Assembly: GCA_030679805.1 (NCBI GenBank)
Contig: JAUXST010000076.1
Location: 1-14,685, forward strand
DNA: 14,685 nt
Direction of reading: 5' to 3'
Source: Reyranella sp.
GTDB lineage: Bacteria; Pseudomonadota; Alphaproteobacteria; Reyranellales; Reyranellaceae
Shown: positions 13,074 to 14,685 of the stretch, piece by piece
Position numbering within the stretch: position 1 is the stretch's first letter
Layout: each line of letters starts with the position of its first letter
The notes under the pieces: model-generated
Seen by the model: the letters and a program-made list of their open reading frames with translations, nothing else
What the model was told of the DNA's origin: nothing
Databases searched by the model: none
Position numbers and translations under genes: made by a program

Positions 13074-13831
13074 CCGTTCAGTCCTCTCTCGGCCGCCGTC
13101 TCCTTCTCGGCGGCGCGATCGGCCTTCTCGCCAACCCGGTGCGGCGGTCGTTCGCGCAATCGAAAAGCGTCAAGGCCATCGCCTTCGACGGCTTTGTCAT
13201 CATCGACCCGCGCCCCGTGGCCATGCGAGCCGAAGAACTCTTTCCAGGCCAGGGCGCGCGCCTGATGGAAGTCTGGCGCTCGCGCCAGTTCGAATACACG
13301 TGGCTGCGTACCCTTTCGCGCCGCTACGTCGACTTCGGGCAGGTCACGCGGGAAGCATTGGCCTTCGCCGCCACGGCAATGAAACTCGACCTCACGGCCG
13401 AGAAGCGCGACCGGTTGATGCAGACCTTCCTTGAACTCAAGGCGTGGCCCGACGTGGCGCCGGCGCTGCGTGAACTCAAGGGCAAGGGTATCCGCATGGC
13501 ATTCCTGGCCAATCCCACGGCAAGGATGTTCGATGCCGTGGTCCGCAATTCGGGCCTGGAGGGGCTCTTGGAGGAGCACCTAAGCACCGACCGCGTGCAG
13601 GCCTACAAGCCCGATCCACGCGCCTACCAGATGGGGCTCGATGCGTTCGGGGTGGGGCGAGAGGAGATCGTCTTCGCCGCATCGGCATCGTGGGATGCCG
13701 CGGGCGCCAAGGCATTCGGCTATCCGACCTTCTGGATCAACCGCGCCGGTCTGCCTGCGGAAGAGCCGGGTGCCGCACCCGATGCGGTCGGTGCCGGGAT
13801 GGTCGACCTGGCGAAGTTCGTCGGCGCCTAG
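13070..13831 (+). CDS. Exported haloacid dehalogenase type II-like protein with altered active site
   Basis: A 253-residue HAD-superfamily protein. The N-terminus 'LGRRLLLGGAIGLL' followed by 'SFAQ' is a Tat-type signal, so export to the periplasm is likely. The rest aligns with L-2-haloacid dehalogenases: nucleophile D40 (Asp10 of L-DEX YL), R70 (Arg41) in 'VWRSRQFEYTWLR', K180 (Lys151) and Y186 (Tyr157) in 'YKPDPRAY', and W208-D209 (179-180). But I44 replaces Thr14, A147 replaces Ser118, A204 replaces Ser175 and A206 replaces Asn177. The nucleophile remains while several supporting residues are gone, so it may act on other substrates or be inactive. The alignment numbers come from my reading of the family. 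The ATGA overlap couples it to the patatin gene. Confidence 0.88.
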   Translation: MTVQSSLGRRLLLGGAIGLLANPVRRSFAQSKSVKAIAFDGFVIIDPRPVAMRAEELFPGQGARLMEVWRSRQFEYTWLRTLSRRYVDFGQVTREALAFAATAMKLDLTAEKRDRLMQTFLELKAWPDVAPALRELKGKGIRMAFLANPTARMFDAVVRNSGLEGLLEEHLSTDRVQAYKPDPRAYQMGLDAFGVGREEIVFAASASWDAAGAKAFGYPTFWINRAGLPAEEPGAAPDAVGAGMVDLAKFVGA

Positions 13832-13835
13832 CAAA

Positions 13836-13870
13836 AGTGCATGCACTGCCAGCATTCGCTCGCGCGAATG
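13836..13870 (+). terminator. Palindrome and stem-loop after the dehalogenase-like gene
   Basis: A perfect 12-bp palindrome AGTGCATGCACT (13836-13847) begins four nt after the stop, and a perfect 7-bp stem CATTCGC-TCGC-GCGAATG (13853-13870) follows. There is no T-tract, so termination is only likely from position; the palindrome could instead bind a regulator. Confidence 0.45.
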
Positions 13871-14171
13871 TGATATGCCGGTTCAGCAGATTTTGTGCTA
13901 TATTTCCGATAACATCGCATGCGGTCTGTCCGGAAGGTCGGGCGCTAGTGCCAATAATAAAGACCATACCCCGCCCGGCGCACCCGCCGGGTACGCTCCA
14001 ATTGAGGAGGAGGGGTCGTCCCGCGATCATCGTGTCGTGCGTAGCAAGCAAAGGCTGCCCCCGCTGGAGACCGTCCAGAGGTGGGGTGGACCGAGGCGCG
14101 AGAAAACGCGCCCCAGAAGGAACGATTGACGGTCTGCTGCGGCGCTCGGACCGCAGGATTCACGCGATGTC

Positions 14172-14225
14172 CCAACTCGGTGTCACAACATTTGACACAA
14201 GTTGGTGTGACACATGGGTGTGACA
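14172..14225. repeat. Cluster of TGTGACA half-sites in inverted and direct order
   Basis: CCAACT-cg-GTGTCA (14172-14185) is complementary to TGACAC-a-AGTTGG (14193-14205), leaving a 7-nt loop. Two direct copies of TGTGACA follow at 14206-14212 and 14219-14225, 13 bp apart. In all, four TGTGACA-like words lie within 45 bp. This looks like an operator array or a folded 3' end of the gyrB message. No binding protein can be named. Confidence 0.5.
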
Positions 14226-14254
14226 AACGATCGGCGAAAGCCCTGGAAATGATG

Positions 14255-14275
14255 GCTCTCTGGCGTGCGGAGAGC
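14255..14275 (-). terminator. Stem-loop downstream of gyrB
   Basis: GCTCTC (14255-14260) pairs with GAGAGC (14270-14275) around nine nt, 26 nt after the gyrB stop. On the minus strand it is followed by a modest T-containing run (CATCATTTCC). It is a weak candidate for the gyrB terminator. Confidence 0.35.
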
Positions 14276-14300
14276 TGGATTCGGTCGGGACGACGGACCC

Positions 14301-14685
14301 TCAGACGTCGAGGTTGGCGACCTTGAGCGCGTTCTCCTGGATGAACTCGCGGCGCGGTTCGACCACGTCGCCCATCAGGGTCGAGAAGATCTCGTCGGCT
14401 TCGTCGGCATGGTTGATGCGGACCTGCAGAAGTGTCCGCGCCTCGGGGTCGAGTGTCGTTTCCCAGAGCTGGTCGGGGTTCATTTCGCCCAGCCCCTTGT
14501 AGCGCTGGATGGTGACGCCGCGGCGGCCGGCTTCGAGGACGGCGGCGAACAACTCGGTGGGCGAGAAGATCGGCGTCTCCTTTTCCTTGGCGACGAACAG
14601 GCCGCGCTGCTGATAGACGGACTGCAGTTCGATCGCCAAGCCGTCGAGCTTGCGTGCCTCCGCGCTCCTGACCAGGGGACCGTCG
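14301..14685 (-). CDS. gyrB: DNA gyrase subunit B, C-terminal part (enters from beyond the window)
   Basis: About 127 C-terminal residues of the ATPase subunit of DNA gyrase, a type II topoisomerase that supercoils DNA. The TOPRIM/C-terminal signature 'VTIQRYKGLGEMNPDQLWET' and 'TTLDPEARTLLQV' is unmistakable, and the end 'VVEPRREFIQENALKVANLDV' is the typical alphaproteobacterial GyrB terminus rather than ParE. The 5' part lies beyond position 14685. It is a core chromosomal gene, which marks this end of the window as chromosome. It is transcribed toward the dehalogenase-like gene. Confidence 0.96.
   Translation of the reverse strand, partial: DGPLVRSAEARKLDGLAIELQSVYQQRGLFVAKEKETPIFSPTELFAAVLEAGRRGVTIQRYKGLGEMNPDQLWETTLDPEARTLLQVRINHADEADEIFSTLMGDVVEPRREFIQENALKVANLDV

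Larger units (their letters stand above)
13832..14300. other. Structured non-coding gap between the HAD and gyrB genes
   Basis: No credible protein gene was found in these 469 bp. The gap holds a less GC-rich stretch (13890-13915), a perfect hairpin CCCGGCG-N4-CGCCGGG (13974-13991), and a compact fold at 14060-14156: CTGG/CCAG (14064-14078) flanked by CCCC/GGGG, GGCGCG-AGAAAA-CGCGCC (14095-14112), a long-range GACCGTC (14069-14075) with GACGGTC (14128-14134) that competes with the first, and CTGCGG-N8-CCGCAG (14137-14156). This density could mean a small RNA or a long gyrB 3' end. It matches no RNA family I know, and no clear promoter was seen. Confidence 0.4.

Noticed and set aside
13974..13991. 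Rho-independent terminator on the minus strand (perfect 7-bp stem)
   Set aside because: The T-rich run begins about 10 nt after the stem, too far for a classical terminator, and gyrB ends 310 nt away.
13876..14129. Possible 84-residue small protein in the gap before gyrB
   Set aside because: No ribosome site, no known motif, and the region is better explained by RNA structure.

Overview
The window is GC-rich with alphaproteobacterial-style genes: 3-hydroxybutyrate dehydrogenase, a patatin with a DUF3734-type C-terminus, PadR-ChrA and a GyrB C-terminus. It looks like chromosomal DNA of an alphaproteobacterium, perhaps Rhodospirillales or Hyphomicrobiales. I cannot fix the genus. No tRNA, rRNA, CRISPR array or insertion sequence was seen.

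Layout. Positions 1-1623, minus strand: the start of a chromate transporter (chrA) overlapping its PadR regulator, then an XRE/MmyB-like regulator. A palindromic site separates the latter from a divergent small membrane protein (1735-2154) and a PaaI-type thioesterase (2166-2561). Positions 2673-4812, plus strand: a DUF2282 (bufferin/BufA1-type) secreted Cys peptide, a DoxX membrane protein and a type-II NADH dehydrogenase-like flavoprotein. Positions 9398-4809, minus strand: a five-gene run of secreted cupin, MFS transporter, secreted DUF302 protein, patatin and a GrdB-family protein. Positions 9519-11197: a LysR regulator divergent from a peroxiredoxin-like gene. Positions 11267-13831, plus strand: 3-hydroxybutyrate dehydrogenase, a second patatin and a Tat-type exported haloacid-dehalogenase-like protein. 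Positions 13832-14300 are structured non-coding DNA, and the end of gyrB closes the window.

Three things stand out. (1) The GrdB-family gene is interrupted by one in-frame UGA at the exact place where GrdB has selenocysteine (U-x-x-C-T-R). A perfect 7-bp hairpin with a GUG loop starts 11 nt after the UGA, so the gene reads as a 390-residue selenoprotein that ordinary annotation would split in two. (2) A promoter-like element, GGCATTTCAG followed by exactly 18 nt and then a hexamer with A at position 2 and T at position 6, occurs four times. It lies before the bufferin gene, the cupin gene, the DUF302 gene and the 3-hydroxybutyrate dehydrogenase gene, always 30-53 nt before the start codon, which suggests one local regulon across both strands. 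(3) The LysR-peroxiredoxin gap holds an ATAG-N7-CTAT palindrome, the E. coli OxyR half-site geometry, and the LysR protein has a Cys near the position of the OxyR peroxidatic Cys.

Taken together the locus looks like a redox, metal or envelope stress island: an oxidant-sensing regulator, peroxiredoxin, selenoprotein, Cys-rich metal-buffering peptide, DoxX/NDH-2, exported proteins of unknown role and two patatins. That joint role is inference. The motifs, frames and residues cited were read directly from the sequence.
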